64,000 nucleotides of DNA from NCBI GenBank assembly GCA_022036555.1, contig CM039129.1, positions 40,424,649-40,488,648 on the forward strand, given 5' to 3'. The notes beneath the pieces are model-generated. The model searched no databases. It had not been told where the DNA came from and saw nothing but the letters and a program-made list of their open reading frames with translations. The DNA comes from Microstegium vimineum. Taxonomy: Eukaryota > Streptophyta > Magnoliopsida > Poales > Poaceae. The position numbers and the translations under genes are program-made. Positions 54,662-64,000 of this stretch are shown in pieces (position 1 is the first letter of the stretch; each line of letters begins with the position of its first letter).

Positions 54662-55246
54662 CTAGTCTGGGCTCCAGGGGCGTGCCATGCTATGCCCAGT
54701 TTGCCCACTACGGTGACCGCGATGTGATCATGTGTGGACGTTGCTGCTTCCCTTCCTGTGTCGAAGCAGTAGTGCAACCGACCACTGATTTCCTGAGGAC
54801 GCGGCGGTCGTGGGCGCAGGGGAGGCGGCTGGCATGGCGCTGCTTCCGTCGTTGGGAGAGCGATGGCTCTGGCACGATGGGCACCGACGAGCACGGCGAA
54901 CGCCGTCCTGCTTGCGCTGCGACCACTACCCTGTCCCTGTGTCTCTCTCGCTTCTTGCGTTACAAGAAATTCGTATATACAGGAAGGAACCTTCCACACA
55001 AACGACACTTCAATTCAAATTTTGCCGGAGGCTCTCTACTACTACTACCGATCGAGCGAACGCATGAGGGCGGTCTAGCATAAGTATAGAGCACCGCAAT
55101 TCATTCTCCGTCTCGTCTCGTCTCGCCTCGCCTCTTCTCTCGCGAATAAAATCAAACCGCTCTCATCCTCCTCCTCCTCCTCCATCCGTGTCCGTGTCGC
55201 CAGAACCCAACCAACCGAGAGGCGAGAGCGCTCGAGCTCGCCAGCT
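54662..55246. other. spacer and probable promoter/5' UTR of the second ankyrin-TPR gene
   Basis: Mixed GC-rich sequence without a supported gene. 55112-55145 has GTCTC/GCCTC pentamer repeats and 55167-55187 a CTC/CCT trinucleotide run, typical of plant 5' UTRs. Confidence 0.45.
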
Positions 55247-55552
55247 ATGGAGAGGGAGGGCCAGCGAAGCCGCGACCGTGACCGTGACCGCAACCGCACA
55301 CCGCGATCGCGATTCGGCTCCTCCCGCCGCTCTGCGTCCCCGTCCTCCTCAGCTCTGACCCGCCAGGATCGGGATGGCGGTCACGAGGGGGGCACCTCCG
55401 TCCCAGCAGGAGATGGCGAGGATCAGCGTCAACATGCTTCTCCAGCAAAGCAGGTATCAGAGCCTCACCAGCAATCAGCGCGACGAACAGCGAGACCTAG
55501 TCAATCTCTATGTCGCAGTACTTCAAAAGGAAATCATCCATGCGAAGAGTAA
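55247..55552 (+). other. overlapping upstream ORF (Arg-Asp/Ser rich)
   Basis: An ATG 127 nt before the likely gene start opens a frame of about 100 codons beginning with RDRDRDRNR-type repeats and an RS-rich stretch. It overlaps the main start in a different frame. Read across the first intron it would stop at once, so it does not continue into the ankyrin exons. It could be an upstream ORF lowering translation, or a remnant of an N-terminal extension lost by frameshift. Confidence 0.4.
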
Positions 55553-58500
55553 GTAGCCTCTCCCAGTCTCCCTCCCCCTCCCTGCCTGCTCGAATCGGTG
55601 GAGATGGTTGAAACAGAGGATGTGTGAATTGTGACCAACTCTGGAATTTGGTGTAGAGCTAGCAAAAAAAAGCTGGAAGGAATCGACATAGACAAAGCCT
55701 GGGAAGAGCTGACACAAACCGCTGCATCCAGCAACAACCCCGAGGCCCTGTCCGCCCTGAAGCTTCTCGCACCGCTTCACCAAGCTGCACAGAGTGGGTA
55801 CACGCCTATGTGCAAGTTGCTCATAACCCAGTGCAAATGTGACGTGAATGCTTCCACGATTGATGGTAATTGCATACAATTTCTGCCCCCCATTTGTGCT
55901 TCAGATTCATTTGCATCGCGTTTTTTTTGGTTGCCTGAGATAGAGTTCTCGTTGGATTTGAGGTCCGAGCCCACCTGTTTAATTTTGGGCTTCTACTTGT
56001 GGGCTTGGGCTAAATTGTTAGGGCTATAAAATATTGAGAGACAAAGGGGAGAGGTTCAGAGAGATATAGCGGCGGCGCGAGCCACACGCGATGCGCGGGG
56101 AAGGTGAGAGAAGCCGGCGCGGCAGCGGGGAAGGCGAGGAAAGGCCGCACTGCAGCGCTCGTGGCCGCGCGGGCTGCTCGCGTGAGGAGCACAGTGGCGA
56201 AGGTCGTCGCCGTCCAGACTGCATGCGCGGGGAAGGCGAGGAAAGACGGCGCGGCAGCCGTCGTGGCCGCGCGGGCCGCTCGCGTGTTCAGCCCCAAATC
56301 GGGGGTGAAGGTGGGTGGGGCTGGGGTTTGTTTAGAAAGGGGTGGGACTGAGGTTTTTAGTGTCAATCATGTTGGGACTGAGGTTTTTAGTGCCAATTAT
56401 GTTCGATTTATTTGGTCAGTGAGAAGCATCGATCCTTCGTAATCAATATGTTCTGTTTTTATTTATGCTTTTGCTAGGTACGACACCCCTCATGTTAAAT
56501 CCGGGAAATAAAGCCATTGTCGAATATCTTATGAACAATCAAGCTGATCCAAACAAAGCAGACAATTCTGGAATTACTCCACTCCACATTGCTGCAACTC
56601 AAGGTTTTTTCTGCCCTTGCATATGTGTTATGTAATTCTTGCATATGTGTGTTATGTAATTTTTAGGTTTTCTTTGAATATTTTCACACAGTGGGTTTAT
56701 TCTTTACCACTGGAAATGCACGTCGGACACGCACATGTCTTCAAAAGAGTATTTCCTTAATGGAGAAGTGTTGAGTTCATGACTAATATATTTCACAAAG
56801 ACAAAAACAAATATTTATTCATTACATACATTTTATTTTCTTATATAAATTATTAAGATCAGACAATCACCCTGATGAAATCTATATCAGCCTGCTATCA
56901 TAAATCTTAAAAAATAAAATGGTGTGTAAGGCAAATTGATATTTTTGTATTTTCAAAATGCATCTCACGTTTTATCACCCTCTTGTTCCCATATCCTCCT
57001 TGCGCCATTACTAATTTCAAACCAAGCAGATCCGGGACTGATTCACCTAAGCAACTCTAATCCATGTTGCCACATCCACAAGTACACACTGAGGTTTGGT
57101 ATTGCCTCAAGATAAAATATATTATAAATTTTGAAAAAAGGACAATACAAATAGCATATAACTCTACATGGTTATGTGTAAAAATAACATTACAACTAAT
57201 CTCCCTTTTTTACTTTTTTAAATACATTATGATTAAATAAAATTTTCATATAGAAAAGCATAGTACATGCAAATAGAAACCAATATAAGCTGACAACTCC
57301 CTATTAAGAATTTTCACTTGTACATATAGAAATGTAGTGCTAACAATAGCCTAACCTCTATAATGAGAAGGACAACCGGTAACTTCAGCCTTCTCTAAAA
57401 AACTGATAACTTGACCCTATCAATCACTTGGTCAGCAATAAATCTAAATACATGTTAGAAGTTACAAATAAGGTGTCTCCACAGTAAGAATAAATAAAAG
57501 AATGTGAATTTTTATCTTCTGTTGAAAAATCAGAAAACATTTTTTCTTGTTAACATCCTATATCATGCAACTATGTACTGATATATAGCAGAAGATAATT
57601 TTGTTTTACTGGGAACATAGGCAAGTCCTTCGATGCATGTTGCAGGTGAACAATAGAGTTCTTTTAACATCAGTTTGCGTACATGCCTATCCTTCCGGCA
57701 TGACCAGAAAATCACTTTCGGCCCTTCTTACTTCCTTGATATGCATGACGTGCAAGTGCAATTAGCCTTTTGATTTCTTGTCAAGACCAATAATGCACGG
57801 CACAACAGTTTACTTCCTCAATGAACTTATGAAGAGTTGAAGACAAAGCTTTGCTGTCACACCGATCTGTTGTTGTTGTGCATCCTCCATGACCAATCAG
57901 GCTGTCACTAAACAACAACAGCACGTATAATTTTCCTTTCTTTAATCCATTGGTGAGAAGAAAAACAGGGAAACAAATAAGAAAGAGAAAAAAATCAAAC
58001 TAAAGTCTTCCTCGATCTACTTGTGCTACCAACACAATGTTGGGCACTTTTTACTCTGGCGCACGCTGGGGGAGAACAGGGCCATCGCGCCTCGCCTCCC
58101 TCGCCTTCTCGTTGCGCTTCTCACCAAGCCTCGCTGCCGCCCACGCCGAGCATTGAGAAGGGTGGAGAGGACGTGGCCTTCGCCTCCGGAGGGTTCACCA
58201 CCGATGCCAGAAGATGGAGGAGGGCACCGCTGCACAAGGCAGATGGAGGGTCTGCCGCCACTGTAGATGCCCCCGTGCCCACCGCACCTCTCGGCGCCAC
58301 CAGAGAGGATGGATGGTAAATTGATCATGTCCCAACCAATGCCAAATCCGAAGGAGACGGTCAGGGTCATGAACTGACCAGGAAAAAGAAAAAGGATGAA
58401 TCAAGGAACTCGTGCGGCAACTACGCATGCGGGTGACGAGCAAGGGCACGATCTCTGCAGCAGATACGTCGCGTCTCCTCGACATACGTGCCGCGCGTGG

Positions 58501-61500
58501 GATGGTGGGATGGGCAGCATGGGTACAAGGGCGGTTGTGATTTTGTTGCATAAGAATCCAAGGGCTCCGGACCAGGCGGGTACAGATGGGTGGGTAAGAA
58601 AATTACTGGTGAAAAATGTTGGAATTAGATCAAGAAAAGACTTAGATCTGGCTGAAGAACTTCACCATTTCATTACTAACCATAGAAGGTTACAAGATAG
58701 ATCTGGTCTGGTTACAGCCTTAGGGGAAAGACTACAACATTTATAGAAATAGACTTCTTGGAGCTTAAGAAAGATACAACAAAAGCATATTCTAAAGTAG
58801 ATGCTTAGTAGATAAGATGCTCACATATGCACACCTACTTAGTGCACTAATAGATTAATAATCCCAGTCTCAAGGCTTATTGTTATCAATCTCCCCCTAA
58901 GCCTTGTGGGGAGCCTTCTTGGAGACCGGAACCATCCCGATCCTAGCTCGAAGCTCTTGAAACTTCACCCTCCCCAAGTGACTTGGTGAGGAAGTCGGTG
59001 AGCTGATCTTGAGTGTCGATGTAGTTGGCCTTGACGCTCCCTCATCCAAACAACTCCTGATGAAGTGGTACCTCACTCGGATGTGCTTGCTCCGCTCGTG
59101 GAAGACGGGGTTCTTCGCCAAGGCCAAGGTGGACTTGCTGTCCACCCTGAGCTCCACTGCTTGTGCATCTCGACCGAGGAGATCGCCCAGCAGTCGAGCC
59201 AACCAGAGAGCCTGAGTCGAAGCAGAAGTGGCAACGATGTACTCTGCCTCGCAACTGGATAGAGCCACCACTTGCTGCTTGATTGACTGCCGGCTAATCA
59301 AACACCCACCAAGGAAGAATAGTGTGTCGTTGGTGCTCTTGCTGATGTCGATGTTGCCGGCGTGATCACTGTCACTATACCTGTTGAAGTGCGCCACACC
59401 GGGGCACCTCGAGTAGTGCAAGCCGTACTCAGAGGTACCCGCGATGTAGCGGAGGATCCTCTTCACAGCCTGTTGATGCTCCGTCGTCGGTCGCTGCATG
59501 AACCGACTGACGTAGCTGACCCAGCCGTGTGTGGACGAGGTAGCGAAGGTTGTCCACAATGTGCTGGTACTGCGTCGCGTCCACCTCCTCTGTCGCGTTG
59601 TCGTGGCTTAGCTTCAACTGCTCCTCCATGGGGGTGTGGGCTGGGTTGCCGTCGGTGAGCCCGCCCAGCTCGACGATGCGCTTGGCGTAGGCGGTCTGGC
59701 AGAGAGATGTCGGAACTATCCTGGTGGACCTCGATCCCCAGGTAGAAGAAGAGGATCCCCATGTCGCTCATCGGGAAGACATACTTCATCTCCACCTTGA
59801 ACGCCTCCACCTCGTCCTCCTTGGTGCCGGTAATCACCAAGTCGTCCACGCAGACGCCTACCAGCAGGGTGTTGCCTCCCTCGCCCTGCTGGTAGATAGT
59901 AGCATCGTGAGCGCTCTGCTGGAACCCCATTTGCTTAAGGGTGGAGTCCAGCTTAGCGTTCCAGGCTCATGGTGCCTTTCGCAAGCCGTAGAGAGTCTTG
60001 CGTAGGCGGAGAACCTTGTTCTCCTTGCCGGGGATGACGAATCCTAGCGGCTGGCGGACGTAGACCTCCTCCTTCAAGTCACCATTGAGGAAGGTAGACT
60101 TCACGTCCATGTGATGCACCCACCAACCCTCCTGGGCTGCCAGCGCGAGGAGGACATGCACGAACTCCATCCACGCGATGGGCGCAAAGGCGTCGTTGAA
60201 GTCGACTCCCTCCTACTGAACGAACCCGCGCCTACTGAACGAACCCACGCGCCACCAGACGCGCCTTGTGCTTGATCACCGCCCCAACCCCATCCTTCTT
60301 GAGCTTGAACACCCACTTAAGGGTGATGGCGCGGTGGCCGACAGGAAGATCCGCCAGCTCCCACGTCCGGTTCCGCTATTGTCGAGAGCGGTAGGCCTTG
60401 ACGCCCTCCGTGTAGCCGATGAAGACCCCTGGCGTGCTCCGATCGTCGAGCTTGCCGACGTGGCCGAGCTCCTTGGCGAACGCGAGGCAACCAAAGACGC
60501 GGAGGTGGCTTATCGCCAGCTTGCGGCCGTGCCAAGCCTCGTACGGTGTCTTGCCATCAAGGGCCTTGGTGGGCGAGCAGTTGAGGAGATGGACGGCGGT
60601 CATCACCGCCTCTCCCTAGTAGATCGCCGACGTCCCTCTCTGCTTGAGGATGGTGCGAGTGGTGGCCACCACCGTCTAGTTGGGGCGCTCATGACGCCGT
60701 TCTGCTATGGAGTGCACGGTGCGGAGAAGTGGCGTTGGATCCCCTCGTCGGCTCAGTACGCCGTGAACTCAGCTGTCGTGAACTCGTCGTCGTTGTCCGT
60801 GCGCAGAACCCGAAGTTTGCGGCCGCACTCCTTCTCCGCAACAGCTTGGTGATGCTTGATGGCATCCGCAGCTGCCGCCTTGGTGTCGTGCAAGATCGCC
60901 CACATGAAGCGGGACACGTCGACGAGGAGGAAGTAGCGCCATCCTCCAGGTGTAGCCGGTGTTACGGGGCTGCAGAGGTTGCCATGTGCGAGCTCCAACT
61001 TCTCCTTGGCGCAGAAGCTCGACTGGCAGGGAAAGGGGAGTCGCCGCTGCTTGGTGAGGATGCAGGTGTCGCAGAACTGCTCCACGTGCTCGACTCGTGG
61101 CAAGCCCCGCACCATCTCCTCGTTGCCGAGCTGCTTCGGGGCCTCGAAGTTGAGGTGCCCAAAGCGCTCGTGCCATCGCCATGCGTCGTCGTCGCGTCGA
61201 TCTGCAAGACAGATAGGTTGCGCCACCTGGACGTGGAGGGCGTAGAGTCGGTTGGTTCCCCTGTTCACCTTGGCGAGAAGTCGGAGACAGCGACCCCAAA
61301 TGCGTAGTATCCCGTCCTCGATCTACACGCGCGAGCCATTCTCATCCAGCTGTCCCAAGCTGATGATGGAGTTCCTCGGCGCGGGGATGTAGTAGACGCA
61401 GCAACCACCTAACACCGATGCTCGTCGGTCTTGGCGGTGAAGACGGTGGAGTCGACACCCTTGATCTCCACGACGGAGGTGTCCCCGAATTTGACAGAGC

Positions 61501-64000
61501 CTCAAACGCCGGAGTCGAGCTCGGAGAAGAACTCCCGCCGTCCCGTCATGTGGTGGGTGGCACTAGTGTCGAGGTACTAGCCTTCGATCTTGTCGTCGTT
61601 GGACCCGTTGCCAAGGAAGACGTGGTCCCGCGGCTCGTCGAGGTGGAGTGCCGCGGCGGCCGGCACAGGAACTCGATGCTCCCGTGTACAAGGAACAGAG
61701 CCGACTCATCACCCTTCTGCCCTTGCGCGACGTGTGCCTGACCGCCGCTCCTCGCCTGCCGACAGTCCTTGGCGCAATGACCTGTCCTGCTACAGTTCTT
61801 GCAAGTGTCGTCTCGAGTAGCCTTGCGCTCGTCGTTGCCGCCATCAGGAGCGCCGCCACGCGCCTAGGTAGCCTTGTCCCGCTTGCGTGGCCACCGCTTG
61901 CGACTGCTTGACGATCCCGAAGCTGAAGCCTTCCCCTTCTTCCGCTCCCGCTGGAGGGCGAGCCGCTGCTCCTCGATGAAGAGAAGCTTGCCACCCGTGG
62001 TGGCCGGCGCTGAGGGAGGTAGCTGCTCGCGGTTGTCGATGGCCTTGAGGCGACTAGTCACGTCCTCGATCGCGACAGCGACCTGTGTACTTCTCGGGTA
62101 CGACGCGAAGGAACTTCTCAACGACTTTCTCCTCGTCGATGTCGCCGTCGCTGTACCGTGCCAGCTGCTGCATGAGGGTGTTGAGGCGGAGAGCAAAGTC
62201 GTCGACGTCCTCACCCGGCTTGAAAGCCAGGTTCTCGCACTCCTTGTGCAGCTTCTGTAGCGTCGATCTACGAGCGCGTTCGCTGTCGATGTGCGCCGCG
62301 GCGATGGAGTCCTAGGCGTCCTTGGCGGTCAGCTTGTCCGTCGGTACAGCAGCAAGAAGGGCCTCCAGTGCCCGCCGATCGTTTTCAAAGTTGGCGTCGC
62401 CGTACCACACCGCGTCCCACATGCGCCGCGCCTGGAGCTTCACCTTCATCACCATGGACCACTTGGCGTAGTTGGTCTTGGTGAGGATAGGCAATCCGCC
62501 ACCGACGCCGGTGTCCTTGTAGACGACGGGAGGGGAGCCAGGTCGGCCAAGGCGACCACGACGCCGGTCCAGGGAAGGGTAGGCACGCTGCCTGTGAGGG
62601 CTGCGTGCGCCAGCGTCCCATCCGCCTGGCTCGCGGAAGTTGAAGCCGCGTAGGTCGTCCGCCTCCAGTAGCGCTGCTCGCTCCTGGAGCTGTTGCGCCT
62701 CCAGCCGGACCCGCTCGGCCTCCCTCTACTCGCGGACCCGCTCTTGCTGCTCCCGCAGGCGTGCATCCTCCAAATCCCGCGAGTACAGTTGGCCACGTGC
62801 GTTGAGGCCGCGTCCTAGTCCGCGCCCGCTCGTGCCTGTGCGTCCGCACACAGCTAGCCATCCGCGCCCGTGCAAGCGTGCTCCTGCGCGCCCGCTACTG
62901 CCGTCTCCATGCGGAAAGCGCCTGCATCCCGTCCGCCGCGTCCGCGTGCTCCATCCCGCAAGGCAGCGGCTTCCTTTGCAGCTGCTCAAGCAGCAGCAGC
63001 CGCGACCACGGCCTCCTCGTCGGCGAGCGCTGCTGCCAGCTCGGCTGCTGCAAGCCGATGCGCCCGAGCGGCCACCGCCACCCGCTGCTGTGCCTCCCGC
63101 TCGCGCCTCTCTGCCGCGACCAGTTGCGGGTCGCAGACGTCTGCTGCACGAGCGGCCTCCAAATCCCGCACCGCATGGGCTGTTGTGCGCTCGCTGCCGA
63201 GCTCTGCACGCGCCGCTGCTTGCCGACGCTGTCCTGCAGAGGTTGCTGACCCGACGGAGGATTGGGAAGAGAAGGAGTAGCTACGGTGGGACATGGCAAT
63301 TGGATTGGGATGGGAATGATAGAACCAGGAAGAAAACCAAGGCTCTAGATACCAATTGTTGGAATTAGATTAAGAAAAGACTCTAGAGAACTTCACCATT
63401 TCAGTAACCATTTCAGGTAGCAGGATAGATATGGTCTGGTTAAATGTGGGGAAAGACTACAACCTTTATAGAAATAGGCTTACTGGAGCTTAAGAAAGCT
63501 ACAGCATAAAGCATATTCTAAAGTAGATGGTTAGTAGATAAGATAAGATGCTACCTACTTATTGTTAGGAGAGAATGGATTTCTAATTCCTTTATCTTTT
63601 ATAGTATAGATGTATCTTTTCTGTGTTAATAGATCCTAAAAGTTAATATTTGATGTGATTTTTTATATTTTTGCCAGGCTACTATGAAATTGCAGATTAC
63701 TTGTTGTCAAAAGGAGCTAATGTTGACCCCTTATGTCAAGTTGGTGAATCACCGCTGTTCTGTGCTGCCCTTCAAGGAAATGAAAGAATAGTGGCACTTC
63801 TGTTGAAGCATGACGCAGATGTAATATGCTCTTGCTTTTCTACTCTCGTCTGTTCTTTTCTGACAACCCCTTTTTATTTTGATAATATCATTATCCTTTT
63901 CTCTTTTTTCCAGTGTAACAGACTGTCAAAGAATCTGTTAACACCACTTCTTGCGTCCCTCTATGGTTCTTCACTGAGTTGCTTGGAGATACTAATTGAG
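55374..64000 (+). CDS. ankyrin-repeat (TPR10-like) protein, 5' part; runs off the window
   Basis: Exons inferred: 55374-55548, 55659-55865, 56478-56603, 63678-63820 and 63914 to the edge. All are open, with GT-AG sites and consistent phase; the second exon's start is the least certain. N-terminal helical region with LLQQSRYQSL and DLVNLYVAVLQKEIIHA. Ankyrin repeats follow: LLAPLHQAAQSGYTPMCKLL, GTTPLMLNPGNKAIVEYLM, GITPLHIAATQGYYEIADYLL, GESPLFCAALQGNERIVALLL and LLTPLLASLYGSSLSCLEILI. This matches the ankyrin half of plant TPR10-like proteins, whose TPR half lies beyond the window. Ankyrin repeats bind protein partners; the partner is unknown. It is a paralogue of the gene ending at 7311. 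The third intron is about 7.07 kb because of a copia insertion. Confidence 0.82.
56604..58616 (+). other. intron 3 of the second ankyrin-TPR gene, left part
   Basis: AT-rich without genes to about 57960. From about 58020 to 58560 base composition changes to GC-rich with open frames on both strands that match nothing I recognise. This block could be captured gene sequence or part of another transposon. Confidence 0.4.
58900..61560 (-). pseudogene. copia F pol: protease, integrase, RT, RNase H
   Basis: Leftward: protease YLDTSATHHMTG (about 61580-61540; Ser in place of the usual Gly). GAG-pre-integrase WRWHERFGHLNF (about 61180). Integrase with CDTCILTKQ, LLVDVSRFMWAIL and RTDNDDEFT. A post-core segment with LLNCSPTKALDGKTPYEAWHG (about 60600). 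RT with HHMDVKSTFLNGDLKEEVYV (about 60120) and CVDDLVITG (about 59845). RNase H with YSDSDHAGNIDISKS and LSSCEAEYIVA (about 59350-59230), ending at 58897. Stops and shifts occur near 61560, 60740, 60370, 59970 and 59650, so it is inactive. Confidence 0.88.
61700..63294 (-). pseudogene. copia F gag with Ala-rich N-terminal extension
   Basis: ATG at 63294, about 50 nt from the primer site. The first 100 residues are Ser- then Ala/Arg/Glu-rich and likely helical (AAERREREAQQRVAVAARAHR), followed by a second helical segment (RLREQQERVREWREAERVRL, about 62750). The copia gag domain starts with LTKTNYAKWSMVMKVKLQARR (about 62485) and continues with FALRLNTLMQQLARY. A zinc knuckle of the type C-N-C-S-R-T-G-H-C-A-K-D-C lies at about 61805-61760. 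A stop at about 62312 and shifts interrupt it. Confidence 0.8.
63568..63677 (+). other. intron 3, right end with splice acceptor
   Basis: AT-rich sequence ending in ATTTTTGCCAG directly before the exon at 63678; it restores phase with the exon ending at 56603. Confidence 0.7.

Larger units (their letters stand above)
58617..63567 (-). mobile_element. copia retrotransposon F, antisense in the host intron
   Basis: Short LTRs: left copy 58617-58888, ending on the minus strand in TTCCAACA, and right copy 63357 to about 63567, shortened at its outer end. The polypurine tract CTTAGGGGGAGAT (minus strand, 58901-58889) is next to the left LTR, and the primer site TTGGTATCTAGAGCC (minus strand, about 63355-63341) next to the right one. 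The coding order gag, protease, integrase, RT, RNase H is that of copia. No clear 5-bp target duplication is seen. Pol has many stops. Confidence 0.88.

Overview
The window is plant nuclear DNA from a grass, most likely a panicoid such as a sorghum/sugarcane/maize relative; the species is inferred, not shown. The evidence is spliced genes with GT-AG introns, Tourist-type MITEs with TTA/TAA target duplications, and nested LTR retrotransposons of typical grass types (Tekay/Del chromovirus, Tat-lineage gypsy with a second RNase H, SIRE-like copia). There is no bacterial-type gene organisation, rRNA, tRNA or CRISPR.

Layout. 1-5997: rearranged retrotransposon pieces: a Tat-type reverse transcriptase fragment, several copies of a Tat LTR carrying an 85-bp minisatellite, and a broken Tekay-like LTR plus pol. 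6364-7311: the last five exons of an ankyrin-TPR gene. 7754-8239: a pectin methylesterase/invertase inhibitor gene with a shifted C-terminus. 8571-9934: a poly(A)-tailed retroposon-like segment. 9935-28603: a SIRE-like copia (LTR, gag, later protease), interrupted by a second copia LTR and then by a 13.7-kb Tekay chromovirus with LTRs of 3.9-4.0 kb. 28604-37086: Tat element A (+), with most of pol deleted. 37087-39536: two head-to-tail LTRs and the gag of another gypsy element. 39537-52115: Tat element B (-), with nearly complete gag-pol. 52116-54249: host DNA with two MITEs and a TA microsatellite. 54250-54661: a second, ruined inhibitor pseudogene. 55374-64000: the 5' half of a second ankyrin-TPR gene, whose 7.07-kb third intron contains an antisense copia element (58617-63567).

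Host logic. Two ankyrin-TPR paralogues face the same way, each near a damaged PMEI-like gene. About 48 kb lies between them, of which roughly 42 kb (9935-52115) is retrotransposon. The exons of the second gene are open and keep splice sites and phase despite the copia insertion, so that gene may still work.

Two signals stand out. (1) The Tekay element has a separate ORF upstream of gag (18289-18957). Its N-terminus copies the histone H3 tail (TRTKRTARKSS against ARTKQTARKST) and is followed by a coiled coil and an acidic C-terminus, in an element whose integrase carries a chromodomain. (2) Both Tat elements carry, antisense to gag-pol, a long spliced gene. It has its own TATA box about 175 nt before the ATG, a gypsy-type 'Transposase_28' domain, a long coiled coil, a conserved C-terminal domain, and four introns at matching places in the two copies. 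Both copies are now broken, but the shared architecture argues for a real gene.
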